Assembly: GCF_027307225.1 (NCBI RefSeq)
Contig: NZ_DAHUXJ010000001.1
Span: 1 to 53,091, forward strand
Direction of reading: 5' to 3'
Length of the DNA stretch: 53,091 bases
DNA from: Bradyrhizobium sp.
Lineage (GTDB): Bacteria; Pseudomonadota; Alphaproteobacteria; Rhizobiales; Xanthobacteraceae
Part shown: in pieces, positions 8,422-16,866 of the stretch
Layout of the letters: every line of letters starts with the position of its first letter
Position numbering within the stretch: the stretch's first letter is position 1
Translations under genes and position numbers: made by a program
The notes under the pieces: model-generated
Database searches by the model: none
The model's input: the letters and a program-made list of their open reading frames with translations, nothing else
Told to the model about the DNA's origin: nothing

Positions 8422-11400
8422 ATGGGGCCCTCAACACCGTTCATTCGACGACCGATTGGAACGACGCTGCTTACCTTCGGCCTTGCGGCGGCCGGCGTGG
8501 TGGCTTTCTTCAAATTGCCGGTCTCGCCGCTGCCGCAGGTCGATTTCCCCACCATTTCCGTTCGGGCAACGCTGCCGGGCGGCAGCCCGCAGGACGTGGC
8601 AACGACGGTCGCAAGCCCGCTGGAGCGTCATCTCGGGCAGATTGCCGACGTCACCGAAATGACCTCGTCGAGCACGGTGGGCTCGGTCCGCATCACCCTT
8701 CAGTTTGGCCTCAATCGCGACATCAATGGCGCCGCACGCGACGTGCAGGCTGCGATCAATGCCGCCCGTGCCGACCTGCCGACCAACCTGCGGTCAAACC
8801 CGACCTATAAAAAATCCAATCCGGCCGATGCGCCGATCCTGATCCTCGCCCTGACGTCGGATACCCAGACCCGCGGCGACCTCTATGACGCCGCGTCAAC
8901 CGTACTGGCGCAGAAATTGTCGCAGGTCGACGGCATTGGCGAGGTGGTTGTCGGCGGCAGTTCGCTGCCGGCGGTTCGCGCCGAGCTCATTCCGCAGGCG
9001 CTCTACAAATATGGCGTCGGCCTCGAAGATGTGCGGGCCGCGCTTTCCAGCGCCAACGCACATAGTCCGAAAGGCGGCATCGACGTCGGCGACCAGCGCT
9101 ACCAGGTCTATGCCAACGACCGGGCCACCAAAGCCGACGACTACAAAGGCCTGATCGTCGCCTATCGTAAAGGCGCCCCGGTTCGTCTCTCGGACGTGGG
9201 TGAAGTCACCGACTCGGTCGAAAATTTGCGTAATGCCGGACTTGCCAACGGCAAACCTGCGGTCCTGATCATTCTCTACCGGGCGCCGGGCGCCAATATC
9301 ATCAGCACCGTCGACCTGGTGAAGTCGCTGCTGCCCCAGCTCAGGGCCACGGTTTCTCCGGCCATCGACCTTGGGATTGCCCTCGATCGTTCGATCACGA
9401 TTCGCACCTCGTTACATGATGTCGAACGCACACTCGTCCTTGCGGTGCTGCTCGTGATCCTCGTGGTATTCGCGTTCTTGCGCAGCCTTCGCGCCACGCT
9501 GATCCCGGTCGTGGCAGTCTCGGTGTCCCTGATCGCGACCTTCGCTGCCATGTATTTGCTCGGCTACAGCCTCGACAATCTTTCGCTGATGGCGCTCACG
9601 GTGGCAACCGGCTTCGTCGTCGACGATGCCATCGTCGTGCTCGAAAATATCACCCGTCACATCGAAGAAGGCATGAGCCCGATGGAGGCCGCGCTGAAGG
9701 GCGCCGGCGAGGTCGGATTTACCGTGCTCTCGATGAGCATCTCGCTCATCGCCGTCTTCATTCCGATCCTCATGATGGGCGGCATCATTGGCCGGCTATT
9801 CCGCGAATTCGCGGTGGTGATCTCGATCTCGATCATGATTTCGCTGGTAATCTCGCTGGCGACAACGCCGATGATGTGTGCGGTTCTGCTGCGTCACGAA
9901 ACCGGCGAGCATGGGCGGCTTTATCGTCTCACCGAACGCGTTTTCGATGCCATGCTGGGCTTTTACCGCAGGACTTTGACCGCGGCGCTGCGCCATCCGC
10001 TGAGCATCATGCTGGTTTTCTTCACAACGATCGGACTCACCGGTTATCTTTACTACGTCATTCCCAAGGGCTTCTTCCCGCAGCAGGACACCGGCCGGCT
10101 GGTCGGCTCGATCCAGGCCGATCAAAGTATTTCCTTCCAGTTGATGCAGAAGAAACTGACGCGGTTCATCACCATTATCAAAAGCGACGCTGCCGTCGAA
10201 ACCGCCGTTGGCTTTACCGGCGGCGGCCCGACCAATTCCGGTTTCGTTTTCGTCTCGCTGAAACCGCTCAGTGAGCGCAAGATTTCGGCAGACGGCGTTA
10301 TTGGCCGGCTGCGGAAGGAAATGGCGGTGATACCGGGCGCCACTCTCTTCCTGCAAGCGGTGCAGGATATTCGCATCGGCGGCCGCGCCAGCAGCGCGCA
10401 ATATCAGTTTACCCTGCAGGGGCTGACATTCGAGGAGCTCAACGAGTGGACGCCGAAAATCGCGGCCGCACTGCAAGGCGACCACAACCTGACCGACGTC
10501 AATAGCGATCAGCAGAACAAGGGGCTTGAATCCAATCTGGTGATCGATCGCGATGCGGCGGCGCAACTCGGTATCACCGTCAGCCAGGTCGACAACACCC
10601 TTTACGACGCGTTCGGCCAGCGGCAGGTGTCGACCATCTATGTCGCCCGCAACCAGTACCACGTGATCATGGAAGTCGCGCCACAGTACTGGCAAAATCC
10701 GGAAACGCTGAAGGACGTCTGGATCTCTACCTCGGGCGCTTCGGTCGGTGGATCGCAATCGACCAATGCGGTTGCCGGAACCGTTGCCGCCAGCACCAAC
10801 GCTGCGAACTCCACCACCTCGGCCAACACGCAGGCGGCCCGAAACCTCGCCAACAATTCGATCGGCACCACCGGCAGGGGTGTGGCCTCGACCGGTTCGG
10901 CGGTCTCAACCGGCGCCGAGACCATGATTCCGCTGTCGGCAGTCGCGCATTTCGTTCAAGGCGCGACGCCGCTCGCTGTGAACCATCAGGGCCTTCTGGT
11001 CGCCAACACCATTTCCTTCAACCTGCCGCCGGGCGGCTCGCTCAGTTCGGCCGTCACCTCGATCGATGCGGCCATGAACCGGATCGGCGTGCCCGCTACC
11101 ATCCGCGGTACCTTCCAGGGTACGGCAAAGGCCTTTCAGGATTCGCTGAAAAACCAGCCATATCTGGTCATGGCCGCGCTGGTCACGATCTACATCGTCC
11201 TTGGCGTGCTCTATGAGAGCTATGTCCATCCGCTGACCATTCTTTCGACGCTGCCGTCGGCGGGCGTCGGTGCCCTGCTCGCCTTGATGGCCTTCAAGAC
11301 CGAATTCAGCATCATGGCCTTCATTGGCGTCATCCTGTTGATCGGAATTGTGAAGAAGAATGCGATCATGATGATCGATTTTGCGCTCGAGACTGAGCGC

Positions 11401-11709
11401 AGCCGCGGCTTGAGTTCGGTTGACGCGATTTATGAAGCATGCCTGCTGCGCTTCCGGCCGATCATGATGACGACGATGGCCGCGCTGCTGGGCGCCCTGC
11501 CGCTGGCCATTGGTTTCGGCGAGGGTGGCGAGTTGCGGCGGCCGCTCGGCATCGCAATTGTCGGGGGACTGATCCTGAGTCAGGCCCTGACGCTCTATTC
11601 AACGCCGGTAATCTACCTTTATATGGACCGATTCCGGCTTTGGAGCCAACGTCTCAGGGGTGGGGACGCACCGCTCGCGCCCGAGACCAGGCTGCAACCC
11701 GGCGAGTAG
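8422..11709 (+). CDS. mdtC: RND efflux permease, MdtC-like, with a low-complexity insertion
   Basis: A 1095-residue RND pump and the partner of the preceding subunit. It has the TM4 proton-relay pair at Asp401-Asp402 ([14 protein letters not shown]) and the second-half [26 protein letters not shown]. It is longer than a usual MdtC (roughly 1025-1040 residues). The excess sits at about residues 770-835 (bases 10728-10926), where a Ser/Thr/Ala/Asn/Gly-rich stretch rich in NST, TSAN and STGS-type runs interrupts the second periplasmic domain just before the conserved MIPLSAVAHF. The flanking pump sequence is intact and in frame. The insert looks like a flexible loop rather than a domain. Confidence 0.9.
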   Translation: MGPSTPFIRRPIGTTLLTFGLAAAGVVAFFKLPVSPLPQVDFPTISVRATLPGGSPQDVATTVASPLERHLGQIADVTEMTSSSTVGSVRITLQFGLNRDINGAARDVQAAINAARADLPTNLRSNPTYKKSNPADAPILILALTSDTQTRGDLYDAASTVLAQKLSQVDGIGEVVVGGSSLPAVRAELIPQALYKYGVGLEDVRAALSSANAHSPKGGIDVGDQRYQVYANDRATKADDYKGLIVAYRKGAPVRLSDVGEVTDSVENLRNAGLANGKPAVLIILYRAPGANIISTVDLVKSLLPQLRATVSPAIDLGIALDRSITIRTSLHDVERTLVLAVLLVILVVFAFLRSLRATLIPVVAVSVSLIATFAAMYLLGYSLDNLSLMALTVATGFVVDDAIVVLENITRHIEEGMSPMEAALKGAGEVGFTVLSMSISLIAVFIPILMMGGIIGRLFREFAVVISISIMISLVISLATTPMMCAVLLRHETGEHGRLYRLTERVFDAMLGFYRRTLTAALRHPLSIMLVFFTTIGLTGYLYYVIPKGFFPQQDTGRLVGSIQADQSISFQLMQKKLTRFITIIKSDAAVETAVGFTGGGPTNSGFVFVSLKPLSERKISADGVIGRLRKEMAVIPGATLFLQAVQDIRIGGRASSAQYQFTLQGLTFEELNEWTPKIAAALQGDHNLTDVNSDQQNKGLESNLVIDRDAAAQLGITVSQVDNTLYDAFGQRQVSTIYVARNQYHVIMEVAPQYWQNPETLKDVWISTSGASVGGSQSTNAVAGTVAASTNAANSTTSANTQAARNLANNSIGTTGRGVASTGSAVSTGAETMIPLSAVAHFVQGATPLAVNHQGLLVANTISFNLPPGGSLSSAVTSIDAAMNRIGVPATIRGTFQGTAKAFQDSLKNQPYLVMAALVTIYIVLGVLYESYVHPLTILSTLPSAGVGALLALMAFKTEFSIMAFIGVILLIGIVKKNAIMMIDFALETERSRGLSSVDAIYEACLLRFRPIMMTTMAALLGALPLAIGFGEGGELRRPLGIAIVGGLILSQALTLYSTPVIYLYMDRFRLWSQRLRGGDAPLAPETRLQPGE

Positions 11710-11753
11710 GTGTTGGCATTCCGATGATCGGCAACGTATCACGACGGCCCTCG

Positions 11754-11830
11754 CTAGCGCCCACTTTCCGAAGTTCGTGCACCACCTCAGCGCGCACCTT
11801 TCGCGAACTTCGGAAAGTTATGGGCACTAG
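11754..11830. repeat. CTAG-bounded hairpin element C (first of a tandem pair)
   Basis: A 77-bp inverted repeat. The left arm (11754-11777) contains TCCGAAGTTC; the right arm (11804-11830) contains GAACTTCGGA and ends GGGCACTAG. It has a 3-nt bulge and a loop of about 26 nt. It follows the mdtC stop by 44 bp and has the same plan as elements A, B and D. Confidence 0.83.
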
Positions 11831-11843
11831 CAAACCTAGGACT

Positions 11844-11922
11844 CTAGTGCCGCTTTTCCATTTGAAGTTCCTGGACGGAATTTGCCGCTTGTGGTGCAGG
11901 AACTTCAAATGGACGGCACCAG
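11844..11922. repeat. CTAG-bounded hairpin element D (second of a tandem pair)
   Basis: A 79-bp inverted repeat. The left arm (11844-11873) starts CTAGTGCCG and contains TTTGAAGTTC; the right arm (11897-11922) contains GAACTTCAAA and ends GGCACCAG. The spacer from C is 13 bp (11831-11843), exactly as between A and B. The right arm overlaps the probable 5' end of the next gene. Confidence 0.83.
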
Positions 11923-13388
11923 GCCGCAACAAGGCGGCGCTTGCTATTTCCGCCTTGCTGGTGGGCCCTGCCCTGTCCGGCTGTATCCTTGGAAGCGAAC
12001 GGCCCGATCTCAACCTCGATGTGCCGGCGGCCTATCGCGATGGCGGCCATACGGCACCCGACGCCCATGTTCCGGCGGTCGACTGGTGGCGCGGCTTCAA
12101 GTCCAGCGAGCTGACCTCGTTGATGGACGCGGCGCAGCTCTACAATCTCGATATTGCGGTAGCCATTGCGCAGATCGCTCAGGCCGACGCACAGGTCGGA
12201 ATCAACGGTGCGCCGCTGTTGCCGTCGTTGACGGGAACTGGAAGCGCTGAACAGATTCGCAGTGCGAGCGGCGCCAGCCAGGGCGCGAACGGCTTCTCGC
12301 AATCGGCAACCTTCCCGCAATATAGCCTCGGGCTCACGGCGAGCTACATGCTCGATTTCTGGGGCAAGAACCGCGCCACCCTCCATGCTGCCGAAGAAAG
12401 CGCGACTGCATCGCGCTACAACCGCGATGTCGTCACACTCACCGCCATCGTCACGGTCGCCAATACCTATTTCCAGGTTCTCGCCGCGCAGGACGAACTG
12501 CGCGTCGCGCGGCGTAACCTCGCCGCCGCCGAACGTATTCTCACGCTGATCAGGCAGCAATTCGCGGGTGGCACGGCGTCGCAGCTCGACTTGTCGCAGC
12601 AGGAAACGCAGGTCGCGACCGAACGCGCCGCGATCCCGCCGCTCGAGATCACGCTGCGTCAGAATATCGCCGCGCTCGCCGTGCTGGTCGGCCGCGCGCC
12701 GGCGAATTTCACGGTGAAGGGCGGGACGATGACGCAGATCGCGGTCCCGCGGGTGACGCCGGGCCTGCCGTCGGAGTTGCTCAACCAGCGGCCCGACATC
12801 CGTCAGGCCGAAGCGCAGCTGGCGTCGTCGAACTTCAGCGTGGAGTCGGCGCGGGCCGCCTTCTTTCCGCAAATCCAGCTGACCGCGCAAACCGGCGTAC
12901 AGAGCGCGGCGCTGGCCTCGCTGTTTGGGCCTGGCGCCTGGTTTTACACGCTATCGGCCGGGCTGACGCAGCCACTGTTCGATGGCTTCCTGCTGGAGAG
13001 CCAGTTGAAACAGGCCAAGGGCGTGCAACTGCAAGACTTGCAGGCCTACCGCAAGGTCGTGCTGTCGGCCTTCTCCGACGTCGAGAAGGCGCTGGTCGCC
13101 CTGCAGCAATCGACCTTGCAGGAGCGCCTCGAGGTTGAGGCAGTTGCCTCGGCCCGCAAGGCGTTCGAAGTGTCCGAGACCCAGCTGCGCGCCGGCACGG
13201 TCAACCTCATCACTGTGCTGCAAACCCAGCAAACCCTGCTCACCAATGAAAACGCGCTGGCGCAGGCCCGGCTGAACAAGCTTTTGGCCGCCAGCAGCCT
13301 GTTCCAGGCGCTTGGCGGCGGCTGGACGCCGGCCGGGCAGTTGTCTTCGCTGCAACCGCAGGATGGCGTGGCGCCGGCGGCGCATTGA
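11889..13388 (+). CDS. Outer-membrane efflux lipoprotein, NodT/OprM family
   Basis: An outer-membrane factor that completes the efflux system. It has a lipoprotein signal with lipobox LSGC, then a mature region of about 460 residues with two TolC-type repeats (helical segments such as LYNLDIAVAIAQIAQADAQVG and LNQRPDIRQAEAQLASSNFSVESARAAFFPQI). The start is uncertain. The frame is open far upstream through mdtC, and the only in-frame choices near the signal peptide are TTG 11889 and ATG 11820, both inside the paired hairpins. TTG puts the lipid-modified Cys at residue 32, normal for a lipoprotein. ATG 11820 would put it at 55, which is too long. I chose TTG. The natural 5' end may have been overwritten by the hairpin pair. 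Confidence 0.82.
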   Translation: MWCRNFKWTAPGRNKAALAISALLVGPALSGCILGSERPDLNLDVPAAYRDGGHTAPDAHVPAVDWWRGFKSSELTSLMDAAQLYNLDIAVAIAQIAQADAQVGINGAPLLPSLTGTGSAEQIRSASGASQGANGFSQSATFPQYSLGLTASYMLDFWGKNRATLHAAEESATASRYNRDVVTLTAIVTVANTYFQVLAAQDELRVARRNLAAAERILTLIRQQFAGGTASQLDLSQQETQVATERAAIPPLEITLRQNIAALAVLVGRAPANFTVKGGTMTQIAVPRVTPGLPSELLNQRPDIRQAEAQLASSNFSVESARAAFFPQIQLTAQTGVQSAALASLFGPGAWFYTLSAGLTQPLFDGFLLESQLKQAKGVQLQDLQAYRKVVLSAFSDVEKALVALQQSTLQERLEVEAVASARKAFEVSETQLRAGTVNLITVLQTQQTLLTNENALAQARLNKLLAASSLFQALGGGWTPAGQLSSLQPQDGVAPAAH

Positions 13389-13542
13389 ATCGATGTCGAG
13401 CTGCCGCATCGCAACAGGCGCGGCAGCGGGTTTTGCTAGCTAAAATCTTCATAAATTATAGGTATTTAGTCGCCGTTGTAATCACCGGCCGGTTCGCTAT
13501 ATTTCATGCTTCGGCTAACGCCGTATTGTAGCTTTCATGGTC

Positions 13543-13578
13543 GGTGACGAGGCCCGTCTGTTCAGGCGGGCCGTCGCC
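13543..13578. promoter_or_regulatory. Hairpin upstream of the URC genes
   Basis: A near-palindrome with arms GGTGACGAGGCCCG and CGGGCCGTCGCC (one extra base on the left arm and a G-T type mismatch) around a short loop. It lies 63 bp upstream of the URC1 ATG. There is no T-tract, so it is more likely a leader structure than a terminator. Its role is unknown. Confidence 0.4.
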
Positions 13579-13640
13579 ATTTGAGGCTATAGTTTGGAGC
13601 CGAGAAGCTTAGGCGAATCATGTCTGAAGGATAGACGGCG

Positions 13641-14897
13641 ATGGCCCCTTCCAACCGAGTTGACCATATCCGGATCACCTCGCATCCGGCGCCGGGAGGC
13701 AAGCTCAATTTCCCGATCCAGTGGGGTGCGGCCAGCGCGCGTGAACGCGGTCCGATCATCGGCACGGTATCCCGCCCGCACGACCGCAACGTCATCGGCT
13801 CCCACGGCGGCTCCTATTCGGTCTATCGCGCGCTCGCGGTCTCCTCCGGCGCGCTCGACCCGATCCGGCGCCCCGATCTCACCAACACGCACCCGGCCGC
13901 GACCATCGGTCCCTTCCCGCAATGGAGCGACCCGCAGCGCATCGTCTCGCTCGATCCCTGGGGTCATCTGGTGGCGGAAAACTTCGCCGCGGAAATCGCC
14001 GAAGGCATCGATGTCAGGCCGAGCATCGCGATCACCCGTGCCCGCCTCGATCTCCCGGAGCTCAAGGCCGCAATCGACGCCGGGCGGCTGAAGCACGACG
14101 GCGAATTCGTTCACAAGAACGGCAGCGTTTCCGTGGTCAAGATCGCGATCGACCCTGTTTGGTATCTACCGGGTCTGGCGCAGCGGTTTGCGACCACCGA
14201 AAACAATTTGCGCCGGCAACTGTTCGAACAGACCGCAGGCATGTTTCCGGAGCTGGTGACACGGCCGGACTTGCAGGTGTTCCTGCCGCCGATCGGCGGC
14301 ATGACCGCCTATCTGTTCGGCGACGTCACCAAATTGCCGGACCACCGTACCAAGATCACTTGCCGCGTGCACGACGAGTGCAATGGCTCGGACGTGTTCG
14401 GCTCGGACATCTGCACCTGCCGCCCCTATCTGTTGCACGGCATCGAGGAGTGTGCGCGTGCCGGCCAGGAAGGCGGGCTTGGCATCATCGTTTACAATCG
14501 CAAGGAAGGCCGCGCGCTCGGCGAGGTCACGAAATTCCTGGTCTACAACGCGCGCAAGCGTCAGGAGGGCGGCGACGCGGCCGCGCAATATTTCGAGCGC
14601 ACCGAGTGCGTGGCCGGCGTGCAGGATGCACGCTTTCAGCAATTGATGCCGGACGTCATCCATTGGCTCGGCCTCAAGCGCATCGACCGTTTCGTTTCCA
14701 TGAGCGACATGAAACACGATGCGCTGACCGGCCAGGGCATCGAGATCGTCGAACGCGTTCCGATCCCGGACGAACTGGTCCCGCCGGATGCGCATGTCGA
14801 GATCGCGGCGAAAAAGGCCGCCGGCTATTACAGCGCCGAGCCGGCGCCGCCGGACGAACTCCTCAACTCGGTCGGCCGCCCGCTTGAAAAATACTGA
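13641..14897 (+). CDS. urc1: GTP cyclohydrolase II-like protein of the URC pathway (URC1)
   Basis: A 418-residue protein whose C-terminal half is a RibA-type GTP cyclohydrolase II domain. RVHDECNGSDVFGSDICTC (about 252-270) carries the three Cys that bind zinc in RibA, and GIIVYNRKEGRALGEVTKFLVYN (about 285-307) matches the GTP-binding and catalytic strip. Unlike RibA (about 200 residues) it has an N-terminal extension of about 200 residues (GGAASARERGPIIGTV-like region), and DHBP synthase is absent. It is followed directly by a DUF1688 gene and upp. This trio corresponds to URC1, URC4 and UPRT of the uracil-catabolism pathway first described in the yeast Lachancea kluyveri. I therefore assign it to uracil breakdown, not riboflavin synthesis. 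Confidence 0.85.
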   Translation: MAPSNRVDHIRITSHPAPGGKLNFPIQWGAASARERGPIIGTVSRPHDRNVIGSHGGSYSVYRALAVSSGALDPIRRPDLTNTHPAATIGPFPQWSDPQRIVSLDPWGHLVAENFAAEIAEGIDVRPSIAITRARLDLPELKAAIDAGRLKHDGEFVHKNGSVSVVKIAIDPVWYLPGLAQRFATTENNLRRQLFEQTAGMFPELVTRPDLQVFLPPIGGMTAYLFGDVTKLPDHRTKITCRVHDECNGSDVFGSDICTCRPYLLHGIEECARAGQEGGLGIIVYNRKEGRALGEVTKFLVYNARKRQEGGDAAAQYFERTECVAGVQDARFQQLMPDVIHWLGLKRIDRFVSMSDMKHDALTGQGIEIVERVPIPDELVPPDAHVEIAAKKAAGYYSAEPAPPDELLNSVGRPLEKY

Positions 14898-16155
14898 AGC
14901 AAGGACGGCCGTATCGCCGGCAGGCTCCGATGCGTCGGCTGCGCTGACGCTGCTGAGCGCCGCGGCGGTGCGCGAGCGTGCGCATCGGATGCTGGCGCTG
15001 GCACTGGACGACAAGCTTCCAAACTTCCGTATCCATCCGGACAAAATGGATGGCGTCATTGATCTCGTGCTACAAACCACGCGCGAGACCTATCCTGCGT
15101 TGGACGTGCCGTTTCATTCGCGCTGGCGGCATTTTGTCTTGAACGGCGAGGATCGCTGGGTTGCTGCCGCGAACCAGGTTCGATGGCCCAATTCGGCAGG
15201 CCGTGCTCGCTCGGAATTTGACCTCGCGATGGTGAGTGTCTTCCTCGACGCCGGCGCGGGTCCCACCTGGCGCTATCGCGATCCCAAAAGCCGCCTCGCC
15301 ATCGGCCGGTCGGAAGGCCTTGGACTGGCGAGCCAGGCCATGTTCGAAGCCGGAACCTTCTCGGCCAGTGCGCGCGATCCGCTGCGCGCCGACGGCGCTG
15401 CTCTCGCCAAGCTTTCGGTGACCGATGTCGCAGGCGGCTTGCAGGCTTCCGACATCAATCCGCTTGTCGGACTTGAAGGCCGCGTCGAACTCCTGCGCAA
15501 TTTGGGTAAGCTCGTCGCGTCAAGACCAGACATTTTTGGTCGCCACGACACGCCACGACCCGGCGGACTGTTCGATCATCTGGCGGCACGCGCCGAAAAC
15601 GGCCGCCTTCCCGCTCCCGTCATCCTCTCCGAACTGTTGCAGCAACTTGGACCGATCTGGCCGTCGCGGCTGTCACTTGGCGGCATCACGCTTGGCGATT
15701 GCTGGAAACATCCGGTACTGACCACGGACGACGCGACGAATGGCTTGGTACCGTTGCACAAACTCTCGCAATGGCTCGCCTACTCCCTGATCGAGCCTCT
15801 GCAAACGGCCGGCGTCGAGGTCACCGATATCGACGGCTTGACCGGACTCGCGGAATACCGCAACGGCGGGCTCTTTATCGATTCCGGCGTGCTGGCGTTT
15901 CGTGATTCCGATGATGCGCCGCGCGAGCATGAGGTCGCCTCGCCGCTGGTCGTCGAATGGCGCGCCTTGACGGTAGCGCTGCTCGATCGCCTCGCCGACG
16001 GTATGAGAAAGCAGCTCGGGCTTGATGCCGTATCGCTGCCGCTCGCCAAGATCCTGCAGGGCGGTTCGTGGGCCGCGGGTCGAAAGCTGGCACGCGAGCG
16101 CAGAAGCGACGCATCGCCGCCGGTCAAGGTCATCAGCGACGGCACTGTATTTTAG
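14884..16155 (+). CDS. urc4: DUF1688 / URC4 family protein
   Basis: A protein of about 423 residues that starts (after a short variable N-terminus) with TLLSAAAVRERAHRMLALA and PNFRIHPDKMD, the typical opening of DUF1688. It also has FHSRWRHFVLNGEDRW and the C-terminal LAKILQGGSWAAGRKLARERR. Biochemical activity is not established; yeast URC4 is needed for uracil catabolism. The start is set at TTG 14884, overlapping the URC1 stop by 14 bp, because it gives the expected N-terminal length. In-frame ATGs at 14788 and 14794 would add an Arg/Ser-rich stretch that is simply URC1 read in another frame. Position between URC1 and upp supports the pathway assignment. Confidence 0.85.
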   Translation: MKNTEARTAVSPAGSDASAALTLLSAAAVRERAHRMLALALDDKLPNFRIHPDKMDGVIDLVLQTTRETYPALDVPFHSRWRHFVLNGEDRWVAAANQVRWPNSAGRARSEFDLAMVSVFLDAGAGPTWRYRDPKSRLAIGRSEGLGLASQAMFEAGTFSASARDPLRADGAALAKLSVTDVAGGLQASDINPLVGLEGRVELLRNLGKLVASRPDIFGRHDTPRPGGLFDHLAARAENGRLPAPVILSELLQQLGPIWPSRLSLGGITLGDCWKHPVLTTDDATNGLVPLHKLSQWLAYSLIEPLQTAGVEVTDIDGLTGLAEYRNGGLFIDSGVLAFRDSDDAPREHEVASPLVVEWRALTVALLDRLADGMRKQLGLDAVSLPLAKILQGGSWAAGRKLARERRSDASPPVKVISDGTVF

Positions 16156-16167
16156 AGAGGACACAAT

Positions 16168-16797
16168 ATGGAAGGCGTTACCATCGTCAGCCATCCGCTG
16201 GTGCAGCACAAGCTGACGCTGCTGCGCGAAAAGGAGGCCTCGACCAAATCATTCCGCGAGCTTCTCAAGGAAATCGGGATGCTCCTGTGCTACGAGGTCA
16301 CCCGCGATCTGCCGCTCGCCAATGTCGATATCGAAACGCCGCTCGCCCATATGAAGTCGCCGCAGATCGCCGGCAAGAAGCTGGTCTTTGCGCCGGTGCT
16401 CCGTGCCGGAATGACATTCGCCGAAGGCATGCTCGATCTGGTGCCGAGCGCGCGGGTCGCCCATATCGGGCTCTACCGCGAGCCGGAGACATTTGTCGCC
16501 GTCGAGTATTACTTCAAGGCGCCGGTCGACCTGCCCGAGCGCCAGGTCATCGTGATCTCGCCGGTGCTCGCAACCGCCAACACGGCTGTGGCTGCCGTCG
16601 ACCGCCTGAAGGAACGCGGCGCCAACGATATTCGCCTGGTGTGTTTGATTGCAGCGCCGGAAGGCATTGAGCGGATGCGCGGCATTCATCCCGATGTGCC
16701 GATCTGGCTCGCCGCCATCGACGAGGGGCTGGATGAACAGGGCTTCATCCTGCCCGGCCTGGGTGACGCCGGCGACCGCGCCTACGGCACCAAATAG
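16168..16797 (+). CDS. upp: Uracil phosphoribosyltransferase
   Basis: A 209-residue enzyme of normal length that converts uracil and PRPP to UMP. Visible signatures are [31 protein letters not shown] at the N-terminus, the [35 protein letters not shown] core, and the PRPP-loop region [24 protein letters not shown]. Many UPRTs have DPMLATGGS at that place, so this is the variant with [10 protein letters not shown] seen in the URC-linked group. A strong GAGAGGA ribosome-binding site precedes the ATG. In the URC pathway a UPRT (FUR1/URC6 in yeast) is required, which fits this cluster. The gene ends 70 bp from the convergent minus-strand operon. Confidence 0.9.
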   Translation: MEGVTIVSHPLVQHKLTLLREKEASTKSFRELLKEIGMLLCYEVTRDLPLANVDIETPLAHMKSPQIAGKKLVFAPVLRAGMTFAEGMLDLVPSARVAHIGLYREPETFVAVEYYFKAPVDLPERQVIVISPVLATANTAVAAVDRLKERGANDIRLVCLIAAPEGIERMRGIHPDVPIWLAAIDEGLDEQGFILPGLGDAGDRAYGTK

Positions 16798-16814
16798 CGG
16801 TCTCTTGTTTTGAC

Positions 16815-16858
16815 GCGTTTTCTTCACACGAACCGGTGGCCACTTCGCTTGAAAACGC
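16815..16858. repeat. GCGTTTTC/GAAAACGC inverted repeat between convergent genes
   Basis: Arms GCGTTTTC (16815-16822) and GAAAACGC (16851-16858) enclose a segment with the palindrome ACCGGT. I recall similar sequences as dispersed intergenic elements in Bradyrhizobiaceae. It lies between the 3' ends of upp and the aspartate-dehydrogenase-like gene and could act as a bidirectional transcription end. Confidence 0.55.
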
Positions 16859-16866
16859 TATGGCTC

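Noticed and set aside
13641..14897. Reading the gene as ribA of riboflavin synthesis
   Set aside because: It is about twice the RibA length, no riboflavin genes are near, and DUF1688 plus upp follow directly, which is the URC arrangement.
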